A stretch of 21,206 nt of DNA from a virus, in IMG/VR virus record IMGVR_UViG_3300021963_000771, positions 1-21,206 of that record; one strand, given 5' to 3'. The position numbers were made by a program, and so were the translations under genes. Shown here piece after piece: positions 1 to 5,452 of this stretch. The notes under the pieces are model-generated. The model saw only the letters and a program-made list of their open reading frames with translations, was not told the DNA's origin and made no database searches. Position 1 is the first letter of the stretch; every line of letters starts with the position of its first letter.

Positions 1-141
1 ATAGGTGGTGCTTCCTCGCTTTACTGAGTATTTGTCAAAGAGCGAGTGGAATCCAACCCATTCTCCTTTTTTCATACCATCGTTGCGTAGTTCGTAAAGT
101 TGCTCTTTTACTTTTTCTATGTCAAATATAAATTCTCTCAT
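1..141 (-). CDS. N-terminal fragment of probable replicative DNA helicase
   Basis: Only the first 47 codons are present; the gene runs off the left edge. The start ATG (141-139) overlaps the TGA of the upstream gene as ATGA. The fragment begins MREFIFDIEKVKEQLYEL and contains GEWVGFHSLF and YSVKRGSTTY. This resembles the segment just before the Walker A loop in phage DnaB/RecA-fold helicases and primase-helicases, where a G-x-x-x-GF-x-x-L motif is followed by a glycine-serine-threonine turn. The ATPase motifs themselves would lie outside the window. Its place at the end of a replication and recombination operon fits a helicase role. The assignment is an inference from a short stretch; another RecA-fold ATPase is possible. 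Confidence 0.5.
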   Translation of the reverse strand, partial: MREFIFDIEKVKEQLYELRNDGMKKGEWVGFHSLFDKYSVKRGSTTY

Positions 142-461
142 TTTGTAAATTCTTGGTTGTAGTCTTGTTCTTTGTGTGCGAATGATTCTGATATTGCTTT
201 TTGTTCAAAGCACTGCTTGACATAAAATTCTTTAATCTTTTTGCCTGTCAGCCCATTCTGAACCATCATTTGGTAGATGATTTCAGGGTTGGCGTTGATG
301 TGTTCTATGCTCTTTGCTCTTGACACAAACTCGTATGGTCTGTCCTCTGAGCCCTTGTAGTGGTTTACGTATGATTTACCATAGGTAACCTTCCAAGCAA
401 GCTGAACCTTGTATAGGTATATTGTCTGAAACAATGGTTGCTGTTCTGTACTTTCCTCCAT
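138..461 (-). CDS. Hypothetical protein, 107 aa
   Basis: This 107-residue protein is not recognised. It is a soluble-looking, mixed-charge protein with many aromatic residues (KVQLAWKVTYGKSYVNHYKG near residues 18-37) and a polar C-terminus; there is no signal peptide or membrane segment. The ATG lies 4 nt after the stop of a 30-aa zinc-finger-like ORF, and its TGA overlaps the start of the probable helicase as ATGA. It is therefore almost certainly co-translated with them and may assist replication. That role rests on position only. Confidence 0.75.
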   Translation of the reverse strand: MEESTEQQPLFQTIYLYKVQLAWKVTYGKSYVNHYKGSEDRPYEFVSRAKSIEHINANPEIIYQMMVQNGLTGKKIKEFYVKQCFEQKAISESFAHKEQDYNQEFTK

Positions 462-465
462 CTTG

Positions 466-558
466 TTATTCTGTGCAGTAGCAGTCGCCTGCTCCTTCGT
501 TAATCTGTTGGATTGTCCGTAGGCATACTGGGCAGGGTTCTGTAGTTTCTTTTATCAT
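466..558 (-). CDS. Zinc-finger-like microprotein, 30 aa
   Basis: This ORF encodes 30 residues starting MIKETTEPCPVCLRT and ending GDCYCTE. Four cysteines (residues 9, 12, 26 and 28) form CPVC and CYC pairs, which suggests a small zinc-binding fold. Its ATG overlaps the TGA of the upstream 70-aa gene as ATGA, and its stop is 4 nt before the next start, so it exactly fills an otherwise unexplained 93-nt gap. The start also sits in a 19-nt leader shared with two neighbouring genes. These facts support a real gene despite its size. Its partner and function are unknown; zinc binding is inferred from cysteine spacing. Confidence 0.65.
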   Translation of the reverse strand: MIKETTEPCPVCLRTIQQINEGAGDCYCTE

Positions 559-573
559 TTCTCGTTGGTGTTA
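555..573 (-). repeat. 19-nt start-site leader repeat, copy A
   Basis: TAACACCAACGAGAAATGA on the minus strand. It encodes the last codons of the 70-aa gene (NTNEK and TGA) and provides the overlapping ATG of the 30-aa gene. It is identical to copies at 764-782 and 998-1016; the identity extends 2 nt further upstream (TT) with the 764 copy. Confidence 0.85.
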
Positions 574-767
574 AAGCGTAAACTGTAGTATTCCTCTGCG
601 ATGCCGTTATTAGGGTCAAGGCGCTGCATCTCCATACCCGTGTGAAATGCCTCTATGATTTCAGCCATCTCTTCTTTTACCATCAGCGAACGGATGGCAT
701 ACCAAGTAAACTTATCCTTCGGGGTATCCCAAAGTAATTCAAATAGTTTTTCGACTGGTGTTCTCAT
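555..767 (-). CDS. Small conserved-type phage protein, 70 aa
   Basis: A 70-aa, probably mostly helical protein with alternating acidic and hydrophobic residues (VKEEMAEIIEAFHTGMEM around residues 30-47), ending EEYYSLRFNTNEK. The pattern of an alpha-helix followed by a C-terminal E/Q-YY-x-x-x-F tail is, as I recall it, common in small early proteins of Bacteroidota phages of unknown function. The start follows the repeated 19-nt leader, and the last five codons (NTNEK plus TGA) are encoded by another copy of that leader, which provides the next gene's start. No function is assigned. Confidence 0.75.
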   Translation of the reverse strand: MRTPVEKLFELLWDTPKDKFTWYAIRSLMVKEEMAEIIEAFHTGMEMQRLDPNNGIAEEYYSLRFNTNEK

Positions 768-782
768 TTCTCGTTGGTGTTA
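764..782 (-). repeat. 19-nt start-site leader repeat, copy B
   Basis: TAACACCAACGAGAAATGA on the minus strand. Here the TAA at its start is the stop codon of the 73-aa gene, the middle is untranslated and the ATG starts the 70-aa gene. The same sequence thus has a different reading from copies A and C. Confidence 0.85.
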
Positions 783-1001
783 AAGAGTTAGTTCGTTTTC
801 GTTTAGGATGCGGTGAAGGGTGGTGCGAATCTTCTCATACGTTTCGTGTTCCATATCGGGCATTGAGTCAGGAGCGTACTTGGTCAAGGCTCGCAGTTCG
901 TTATCCATTACCCACATAGCGTACTTCCATTTAGCACCATTGACTGCATCTTGGAACTCCTCTTGCTCATCGGGTAGGTTGTAAACGAGTGTTGCTTTCA
1001 T
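780..1001 (-). CDS. Small conserved-type phage protein, 73 aa
   Basis: A 73-residue protein beginning MKATLVYNLPDEQEEF, with a mid-region KYAMWVMDNELRAL and a C-terminal helix TYEKIRTTLHRILNENELTL. This layout (a beta strand, DEQEEF, a W-containing amphipathic helix, then E-T-Y-E-K-I-R) matches a small phage protein family I recall from replication modules, but I cannot name a Pfam entry or role. The ATG overlaps the TGA of the 53-aa cysteine-rich gene. Its own TAA lies in the leader copy just ahead of the 70-aa gene. Confidence 0.75.
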   Translation of the reverse strand: MKATLVYNLPDEQEEFQDAVNGAKWKYAMWVMDNELRALTKYAPDSMPDMEHETYEKIRTTLHRILNENELTL

Positions 1002-1016
1002 TTCTCGTTGGTGTTA
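998..1016 (-). repeat. 19-nt start-site leader repeat, copy C
   Basis: TAACACCAACGAGAAATGA on the minus strand. It encodes the C-terminal NTNEK and TGA of the 53-aa cysteine protein and provides the overlapping ATG of the 73-aa gene. Confidence 0.85.
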
Positions 1017-1159
1017 GTATTCCAATAGTATTCGCACTCTCCATCCTTAATAGGTGGGTTCATAAAGTAGGATTGCAACATTCCCGAAGGGGCCGTGTAG
1101 CGGTAGCAGGTCATCTTGAGGTCGCAATCTGCGCCACTACATTTTGTGATGTCGCTCAT
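998..1159 (-). CDS. Cysteine-rich small phage protein, 53 aa
   Basis: This ORF encodes 53 residues beginning MSDITKCSGADCDLKMTCYR and ending GECEYYWNTNTNEK. The four cysteines (residues 7, 12, 18 and 42) have C-x4-C-x5-C-x23-C spacing, consistent with a metal-binding knuckle, and the C-x4-C-x5-C-YR-Y opening with a later Q-SYF-x-x-PP segment resembles a recurrent small protein of Bacteroidota phages. ATGA overlaps exist at both ends (1156-1159 and 998-1001). The region is also open on the plus strand, but the coupled chain and cysteine pattern favour this reading. Function is unknown; zinc binding is inferred. Confidence 0.75.
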   Translation of the reverse strand: MSDITKCSGADCDLKMTCYRYTAPSGMLQSYFMNPPIKDGECEYYWNTNTNEK

Positions 1160-1266
1160 CGCTTTGTGGTTTTATCGTACCATCTGCGATACATCGCTGC
1201 CGCAACAGCAATACGTTGTGGGTAGAACGGATAGTCAGGCTTGAGTTTCGCCATAGCTATTCTCAT
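1156..1266 (-). CDS. Basic microprotein, 36 aa
   Basis: A short ORF starting MRIAMAKLKPDYPFYPQRIA and ending YRRWYDKTTKR. It is basic and aromatic, with one likely helix (AVAAAMYRRWYDK). Two starts are possible, ATG at 1266 or ATG at 1254; the 36-aa version leaves a 16-nt gap after the upstream stop and the 32-aa version 28 nt. Its TGA overlaps the start of the 53-aa cysteine protein as ATGA. I regard it as coding mainly because it is embedded in this unbroken chain. No function can be proposed. Confidence 0.5.
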   Translation of the reverse strand: MRIAMAKLKPDYPFYPQRIAVAAAMYRRWYDKTTKR

Positions 1267-1282
1267 AAACTGATTACGCTCA

Positions 1283-1528
1283 TCAATTAATATCTTCCTC
1301 TGTGTCTTCATAGTGTTCTCCGTTGTTTCCATTTTGTCCGATTATGTCCATCCTTGAATTTAACTCCTCTTCCCTCTCAGCCCATTCAGCATCGAAGATT
1401 CTACGACTCAGCAAGTCCTCTTCAGACTCCTTTAACTTTCTGCTACCGCCAGATGTTTTCTGGTTGTCAACGTGACTCTGGCTGTCGCCTAAGTCATCCC
1501 AATATAAAAAACGGAACTTGTTATCCAT
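1283..1528 (-). CDS. Acidic hypothetical protein, 81 aa
   Basis: An 81-aa, highly polar and acidic protein (MDNKFRFLYWDDLGDSQSHV at the start, EHYEDTEEDIN at the end) with a central charged helix containing EEDLLSRRIFDAEWAEREEE. It is probably partly disordered. It is the first gene after the hairpin terminator at 1542-1561, whose T-tract ends only 14 nt upstream of the ATG. Read-through or a separate promoter must therefore supply its mRNA; I see no TAnnTTTG box here. Function unknown. Confidence 0.65.
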   Translation of the reverse strand: MDNKFRFLYWDDLGDSQSHVDNQKTSGGSRKLKESEEDLLSRRIFDAEWAEREEELNSRMDIIGQNGNNGEHYEDTEEDIN

Positions 1529-1541
1529 AGTATTGGTGATG

Positions 1542-1561
1542 AAAAAGGGGGCATAGCCCCC
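1542..1561 (-). terminator. Rho-independent terminator or attenuator (minus strand)
   Basis: On the minus strand a perfect 6-bp GC stem (GGGGGC, loop TAT, GCCCCC; 1561-1547) is followed directly by TTTTT (1546-1542). This is the classic intrinsic terminator arrangement. It lies 26 nt after the stop of the mini-SSB gene and before the small-gene chain, so it would separate the recombination module from the helicase-proximal genes or lower their expression. On the plus strand the hairpin is followed by TC rather than a T-tract, so it is directional. Confidence 0.75.
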
Positions 1562-1586
1562 CTCAACATTCAGCTATCTAACATTG

Positions 1587-1832
1587 TTAGAATGGGAAGT
1601 CATCAGACCCACCATTTACAGGGCGAGCCTTTGGGGTGTAGGCTTCCTGTACCTTTAGGTACTTCTCGCCATCGCGCTTAGACATAAGCTCCAGGTTAAC
1701 CCAGCCGCTTTCGTTTTTAAGACCATCGATTTTCTCGAAGTCCTTTGGCCCGAAGGCGATTTTGACGATTTCGCCATATTTGGTCTTGACCACTTTGGTC
1801 TTCCCGATAAAAATTGCAGTTTGTTCTGACAT
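1587..1832 (-). CDS. ssb: Mini single-stranded DNA-binding protein (SSB-like)
   Basis: This 81-aa protein (MSEQTAIFIGKTKVVKTKYG start) has several predicted beta strands and then a glycine/serine linker ending in DDFPF at residues 77-81. Bacterial SSBs end in an acidic tip of the DDIPF type that recruits repair and replication enzymes, so this terminus is strong evidence for an SSB-like protein. At 81 aa it is about half the usual SSB length and lacks a long disordered linker. The OB-fold assignment of the body is an inference. It is the distal gene of the annealase-exonuclease set, where a phage SSB would be expected, and a terminator follows it. Confidence 0.7.
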   Translation of the reverse strand: MSEQTAIFIGKTKVVKTKYGEIVKIAFGPKDFEKIDGLKNESGWVNLELMSKRDGEKYLKVQEAYTPKARPVNGGSDDFPF

Positions 1833-1844
1833 CTTTTTAAATAA

Positions 1845-2234
1845 TTAAGATAAAATTAATTGTTTGATATGTTCATACATATCCTCTAACCTTCGAACCT
1901 TGATTTTGAGTTTCTCCACATCATCGTTCAAGTCTTGCCCTACGTAAAGGTCTTCGAGTGCTGAGAAGCAAGCGAAGTACGCCCTTTCGTAGGACTTGTC
2001 TGCATCTAACCAAGATTCGTGGCTACGCTCATAGTCGTAGACACTCTTCCTGTCGATGTTTAGGATAAGTGATATTTCAGTACCACCATATCCGTTCTGC
2101 TTAAGTAAATTAACGGTAAGTCGTTTTGCTCTCGTTACGCTTTGGTTCTTCTTTGGACTCATAATAAGTTCTTGGTCAACCTCGGTATACTGAGAAACAG
2201 TCTCGATAATTTTATAAAATAAAGTTTCTTGCAT
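1845..2234 (-). CDS. DnaA domain-IV-like HTH DNA-binding protein with C-terminal coiled coil
   Basis: 129 aa from the ATG at 2234. An in-frame ATG at 2255 would overlap the exonuclease by 44 nt and lacks the A/C-rich leader (ACACAAACAATT) seen before 2234. Residues about 35-72 (TRAKRLTVNLLKQNGYGG, then EISLILNIDRKSVYDYERSH) match the layout of DnaA domain IV and Trp-repressor-like helix-turn-helix folds: conserved R/K, recognition helix with D-R-K-S-V, then Y-x-x-x-H. The last 25 residues are a charged coiled coil (VEKLKIKVRRLEDMYEH). A paralogue lies at 3726-4157. No AAA+ domain is present, so it is not a full initiator. It may bind the origin or act as a transcriptional regulator. Confidence 0.6.
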   Translation of the reverse strand: MQETLFYKIIETVSQYTEVDQELIMSPKKNQSVTRAKRLTVNLLKQNGYGGTEISLILNIDRKSVYDYERSHESWLDADKSYERAYFACFSALEDLYVGQDLNDDVEKLKIKVRRLEDMYEHIKQLILS

Positions 2235-2955
2235 AATTGTTTGTGTATTCTCCATCTAAGAAAAGACCTTCGTATAACTCTATACTCTTGTTTAGTTCGT
2301 AGATGCCGGAGTTGATGAACTCTTGACTGGAAGTAAAAATACCAATCTCATAAGGCCAACTCTTTTCCACGACTACAAAGATAAAAGATTCTACTTCAAA
2401 TAAACTACTATACAATGCAGCCTGCTGATTATACAAAAGATACTTGGCTGACTTGGCGAACTCACTGATGGGCTTTGCTGTCGTCTTTAGGTCCACGATG
2501 TAGTCCGATTGCCAGTTCTCCACAAGCATATCTGCCTTGGCCTTAAACTTATGCCCTTTGTAGAGTCCGACCTTCGGAACCTCCGGCCTGCCTCCAAGCA
2601 TTAACGCCTGAACATCTGAGTTATTCTGTAGGCGCTCACTCATACCAAGGTAGTCTCTGTAGTCAGACTGAGATAGTATCAAGCTATCTGAGTTCTCTTC
2701 TACAAACTCTTGGTATACTTTGGTGCGGGCATCCCTACGGATATCACAAACAACTGCCTTATCAATACCTTCAAGGACAAGTGAGTGCACCGCCTTACCG
2801 ATGTCAAACGCTTGGTTCGAGCCTTGCTGCCACTTACCGGTACGCCATAGATGGAACTTGGTAGGCGACTCACGAAGGAGTTTCAGGGAACTATTGGACA
2901 GATATTCTCTGTCTGCATAGTATGCCTCATCATCCTTAAAAATATCTTCAGTCAT
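2212..2955 (-). CDS. RecE/Exo VIII-like PD-(D/E)XK exonuclease
   Basis: 247 aa with the motif order of phage RecE-type nucleases (the DUF3799-like family). H57 lies in GKAVHSLVLEG, D142 in KAKADML, and the D155-L-K157 pair in YIVDLKTT, followed by Q178-x-x-x-Y182 (QQAALY), the QxxxY motif of RecB-type nucleases. These residues would bind the metal and DNA. The enzyme should degrade one strand at double-strand ends, leaving ssDNA for the annealing protein encoded upstream at 3169-3684. The N-terminal ALSxSxLK-type segment (YLSNSSLKLLRESPTKFHLW) also matches. It overlaps the 74-aa gene by 8 nt. The family length is usually 230-320 aa, so it appears intact. Confidence 0.85.
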   Translation of the reverse strand: MTEDIFKDDEAYYADREYLSNSSLKLLRESPTKFHLWRTGKWQQGSNQAFDIGKAVHSLVLEGIDKAVVCDIRRDARTKVYQEFVEENSDSLILSQSDYRDYLGMSERLQNNSDVQALMLGGRPEVPKVGLYKGHKFKAKADMLVENWQSDYIVDLKTTAKPISEFAKSAKYLLYNQQAALYSSLFEVESFIFVVVEKSWPYEIGIFTSSQEFINSGIYELNKSIELYEGLFLDGEYTNNYARNFIL

Positions 2956-3172
2956 TTAGCATTGATTCAAGTTGGTAAATAACCTCAACGATATGTTCTT
3001 TAGACATTGACATAAGGTATATCTCATTGTCCTCATCAAACACTTGGAATAGGTCAACCACTTCTCTGCCTTCCTGCTTCTCGAAACGTATCGTAAAGAA
3101 AGTTCCGTTGGTCATTGAGACGGTGTGTGAGTTGACGAACTCGTTGTCGTCTTGGTTATCTAAATCGCTCAT
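2948..3172 (-). CDS. Hypothetical acidic protein, 74 aa
   Basis: A 74-aa acidic protein with an N-terminal polar stretch (MSDLDNQDDNEF), a probable beta-hairpin region (SMTNGTFFTIRFEKQ) and a C-terminal helix (KEHIVEVIYQLESMLND). It is not recognised. It sits between the annealing protein and the exonuclease, with an ATGA overlap upstream (3169-3172) and an 8-nt overlap downstream, so it is translated with both. A role as an accessory factor of the recombination pair is possible, but only by position. Confidence 0.75.
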   Translation of the reverse strand: MSDLDNQDDNEFVNSHTVSMTNGTFFTIRFEKQEGREVVDLFQVFDEDNEIYLMSMSKEHIVEVIYQLESMLND

Positions 3173-3684
3173 TGGAATATAGATTCGTATTGCTCTGCCG
3201 TGTAGGTATACTTGCCTTCAAGTGCAGACTTCACGTGAGCCTCTTTTCCTTGCGTTACAGCCTCTTTCATAGAGTCAAGGATATCTTGGGTCAAAGGACG
3301 CTTAGAAGATGCAGCAGGAGGCGAATCTTGCTTCTTGATAGCCATATCGACCTCATCGGCTGTAGCGATAGAAGTGTCGATGCCAATCCCTAAGAACCCA
3401 AGGGCACGACCTACGGCTGAAGTTTCGCAGTTCTCGACATAAGACGTTTGGTTGATACGGCTTGATGCCTTATCCTCCTGAGCCATACCCTGAGATACTA
3501 CCAGCCCCTCAGCGTTCAGGATGCTTGCTCGTACTACGCAAGACTCAGAGTCGATGTGCAGTAGTTCGGTATGGATTCCATACCCAGCGTATGCTGGGAT
3601 AGAACGAAGGGCTTTCACACGCTGATTGACTTCAACGTACTCCTTTCCCTTGATGTTAGTGGTTTTGAATTTATAAGTGCTCAT
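3169..3684 (-). CDS. ERF/Sak-like single-strand annealing protein
   Basis: 171 aa. The core at residues 81-103 contains SYVENCETSAVGRALGFLGI followed by GID. It matches the signature of the ERF-type annealing proteins, in which an E-T-x-A-x-G-R-A-L helix precedes L-G-I. Upstream, KGKEYVEVNQRVKALR and a strand-rich segment form the likely Rad52-like core; residues 115-171 are a linker and helical tail. The protein would anneal complementary ssDNA produced by the RecE-like nuclease two genes downstream. A consensus promoter at 3706-3737 lies directly upstream, implying a leader of only about 15 nt. The exact subfamily (ERF, Sak or Sak3-like) cannot be set by eye. Confidence 0.75.
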   Translation of the reverse strand: MSTYKFKTTNIKGKEYVEVNQRVKALRSIPAYAGYGIHTELLHIDSESCVVRASILNAEGLVVSQGMAQEDKASSRINQTSYVENCETSAVGRALGFLGIGIDTSIATADEVDMAIKKQDSPPAASSKRPLTQDILDSMKEAVTQGKEAHVKSALEGKYTYTAEQYESIFQ

Positions 3685-3705
3685 AGTTATTTAGTTAAGT
3701 TTAGA

Positions 3706-3737
3706 CAAAGATAATATAAAATTGGTTAATCGACAAA
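3706..3737 (-). promoter_or_regulatory. Bacteroidota-type promoter for the recombination operon
   Basis: On the minus strand TTTG (3737-3734) is followed after 20 nt by TATCTTTG (3713-3706), matching the Bacteroidota sigma-ABfr consensus TTTG-N19/21-TAnnTTTG. Transcription would start near 3700, about 15 nt before the annealing-protein ATG at 3684. The -33 box overlaps the last codons of the upstream DnaA-like gene. This promoter gives the annealing protein, nuclease, DnaA-like protein and SSB a transcript independent of the upstream genes. Confidence 0.75.
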
Positions 3738-4157
3738 TAATTCCACTTGTTTCCCTACATATTCTTTCAGTCGGAGTAGTTTAGACCTCAGTTCCAGCAC
3801 CTCTGCGCGTAATTCTTGGATGTCCTTAATCATAGCATCATCGGCATTGAATAGGTCTCCCTTGACAAACTTACTCACGCATAGCACAGCATCAGCGTAA
3901 AGGTCTCGGTAGTCTTGGTAAATCATACAACCATCGTGAGTACGCCGATAGTGGTAGGCACTTGCTCTGTCCATATCCAAGCATCCACCTATTTCGGGGT
4001 AACTTGAATACTTGTACACGGCATTGACAAATGCCCTTCGGGGCATTACACTCTCTGGTCTTTGGCTTTTCTCGTTGCTGTAGTTAGTGTTTCTGGCGAT
4101 GAAGTAGTCCCAGATACTTGTTAATTCTGACTGATTGATTTTTATTTTATGTTCCAT
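3726..4157 (-). CDS. DnaA domain-IV-like HTH protein with coiled-coil tail (paralogue)
   Basis: 143 aa. Residues 39-74 (PRRAFVNAVYKYSSYPEI, then GGCLDMDRASAYHYRRTH) have the same pattern as residues 35-72 of the protein at 1845-2234: basic helix, short turn with E-I, then M/I-D-R-x-S/A-x-Y and a terminal R-x-H. This resembles DnaA domain IV and related helix-turn-helix modules. Residues 107-138 form a heptad-like helix (IQELRAEVLELRSKLLRLKE), suggesting dimerisation. The gene is the first one after the AT-rich element at 4158-4302, so it may bind that element and control its own expression, or load replication proteins there. No ATPase domain is present. Confidence 0.6.
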   Translation of the reverse strand: MEHKIKINQSELTSIWDYFIARNTNYSNEKSQRPESVMPRRAFVNAVYKYSSYPEIGGCLDMDRASAYHYRRTHDGCMIYQDYRDLYADAVLCVSKFVKGDLFNADDAMIKDIQELRAEVLELRSKLLRLKEYVGKQVELFVD

Positions 4158-4302
4158 TTTGTTTTTTGATGTTAGTGTATTATATTATACTATTAGCAAT
4201 AATAGTATACTATCTATATTATTATAATATAGGTTACTCGTAAGAGTAACCTTATAGTGTAATATAGATATAATAATATTATACAGGGTTTTTGGGGTTC
4301 GC
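4158..4302 (-). promoter_or_regulatory. AT-rich control element: two hairpins and a TAGTATACTA palindrome
   Basis: 145 nt without a gene. A perfect 8-bp inverted repeat (GGTTACTC/GAGTAACC, 4232-4251, loop GTAA) is flanked by imperfectly paired AT arms. A palindrome TAGTATACTA lies at 4203-4212 and a 10-bp inverted repeat (TATACTATTA/TAATAGTATA) at 4186-4209 around GCAA. The leader before the ATG at 4157 is A-rich. There is no T-tract after either hairpin on the minus strand, so a terminator is unlikely. The hairpin core and palindrome recur at 8674-8779. An operator or origin role is inferred. Confidence 0.6.
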
Positions 4303-4638
4303 TTACGCTCCCCTTTGTAGCAACTCATTGATGATTGTTGCTTGTTGCTCGTTCATTGCAGCAACCTCTTCGTGCAAAGCCTTAAGTTTTGCATACTCAA
4401 GTTTCGCATTGTCAAGCCTCTCCAATGTATGAATAAGGTCGTTAGTCCTTGTAGAATGTACGGAGTAGAACTTATCCAGCTCCATCGTAAGGGCAAGATA
4501 GTCATCTTGTTTCCATTGATTAACCTCTTTCGAGAACTGAACCAAGGAACCAACCACATACATAAGTTTATCTAAGTCGCTAAGGAATAGAATCTTAAGT
4601 GAATTAGTATCTATTTGTTTTTTCTTCCTTGTCTCCAT
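4303..4638 (-). CDS. Coiled-coil hypothetical protein, 111 aa
   Basis: 111 aa from the ATG at 4638 (METRKKKQIDTNS). An upstream in-frame ATG at 4725 would overlap the previous gene by 44 nt. The chosen start follows a TAACACTAAC leader resembling those of other genes here. The protein is mostly helical: LKILFLSDLDKLMYVVGSL, then a long charged region (LDNAKLEYAKLKALHEEVAA) predicted to form a coiled coil. It has no recognisable catalytic motif. It ends immediately before the AT-rich control element. The function is unknown; an oligomeric structural or regulatory role is a guess. Confidence 0.65.
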   Translation of the reverse strand: METRKKKQIDTNSLKILFLSDLDKLMYVVGSLVQFSKEVNQWKQDDYLALTMELDKFYSVHSTRTNDLIHTLERLDNAKLEYAKLKALHEEVAAMNEQQATIINELLQRGA

Positions 4639-4681
4639 TCCGGTATTGTTATAGTTAGTGTTAGGATTATAAATAGAATTA

Positions 4682-5422
4682 TCATAGAGCCTGAGAATCG
4701 TATTCGCACTCTTCCCTGATATCATCCTCAGCTACAAACTGCCCCTTGTCGTTTCTCCAAATGTGTAACTTGCCATCGTAGGTAACGGGACTATCTGTAG
4801 AGTCTTGCACCATATAAATAGTGCCCTCAGCATCCCACCTGTCTCCGGCATCAAAGTAATGCGTTCCGGCGAAGCCCATACCAGATTCTGAGTACCTAAG
4901 TTCCATATAAACTGCCTCATCTTTCAATACATTGGCTATATGGTCAAACCAATTTGTAGGCGGAGCCCAAGCCGTAGTAAAGTGTATTCTTATTTCCGTC
5001 ATTTCAGTAACTCCATTTTTATAAATTTTCTGACTAATATCGTACACATCAGCATCCCACTTAACTCCCCAATTCTTTATGTTCCATTGGTACCAATCCG
5101 TACATCCGTATTTCTTCAAATACTTATTGAACATTTCTTGAGTCATTGGCAAACCCTGCCAAGGCATCTCGCCTTTTTTCTTTCGTTTAAGGAACTCTTT
5201 TAACTCCTCCTTAGTGACTACCCTCGCGGGAGCCGAAGTGCCGCGTAAGGGCTCCGGAGTGGGCAATGCGGCCTCAAAAGAGAATACCTTGCCACCCAAG
5301 GAGGCGCAATCCCATCCGCCCGAAGATTCCTTCGGTTCTGTAAATAATAATTTAGAAATAATATCATTATACGCATCAATGGTACAATGAAGTTCTAGTG
5401 TGTTGTCGCAATAATTTGGCAT
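4682..5422 (-). CDS. Api92/YubB-like protein (DUF1281-type ferredoxin-like fold)
   Basis: 246 aa. The N-terminus MPNYCDNTLEL, the W-x-x-x-NWGVKWD block (residues 113-123), FTTAWAPPTNWF (148-159) and YSESGMGFAG (177-186) are the hallmark segments of the Api92/YubB family of phage and plasmid proteins, which have a ferredoxin-like domain. The biochemical role of the family is not established. A charged insert (KEELKEFLKRKKKGEMPW, residues 71-88) separates the two conserved halves. The gene is preceded by an AT-rich, SD-less leader. Family membership is fairly secure; function is not. Confidence 0.75.
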   Translation of the reverse strand: MPNYCDNTLELHCTIDAYNDIISKLLFTEPKESSGGWDCASLGGKVFSFEAALPTPEPLRGTSAPARVVTKEELKEFLKRKKKGEMPWQGLPMTQEMFNKYLKKYGCTDWYQWNIKNWGVKWDADVYDISQKIYKNGVTEMTEIRIHFTTAWAPPTNWFDHIANVLKDEAVYMELRYSESGMGFAGTHYFDAGDRWDAEGTIYMVQDSTDSPVTYDGKLHIWRNDKGQFVAEDDIREECEYDSQAL

Positions 5423-5452
5423 AGTTTCTATTTATTTTTATTTGTTAATTTT

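Noticed and set aside
123-130. TATATTTG on the minus strand as a promoter
   Set aside because: It lies inside the coding sequence of the probable helicase and has no TTTG at the right distance.
989-1225. Plus-strand ORF of 78 aa
   Set aside because: It lies opposite the coupled 73-, 53- and 36-aa minus-strand genes, which have ATGA overlaps and cysteine motifs.
4232-4251. Hairpin as a rho-independent terminator after the 111-aa gene
   Set aside because: No T-tract follows on the minus strand and the stem is part of a conserved control element.
4268-4320. G-run/C-run pair (GGGG and CCCC) around the stop of the 111-aa gene as a terminator
   Set aside because: Only four base pairs with a 12-nt loop and no T-tract on the minus strand.
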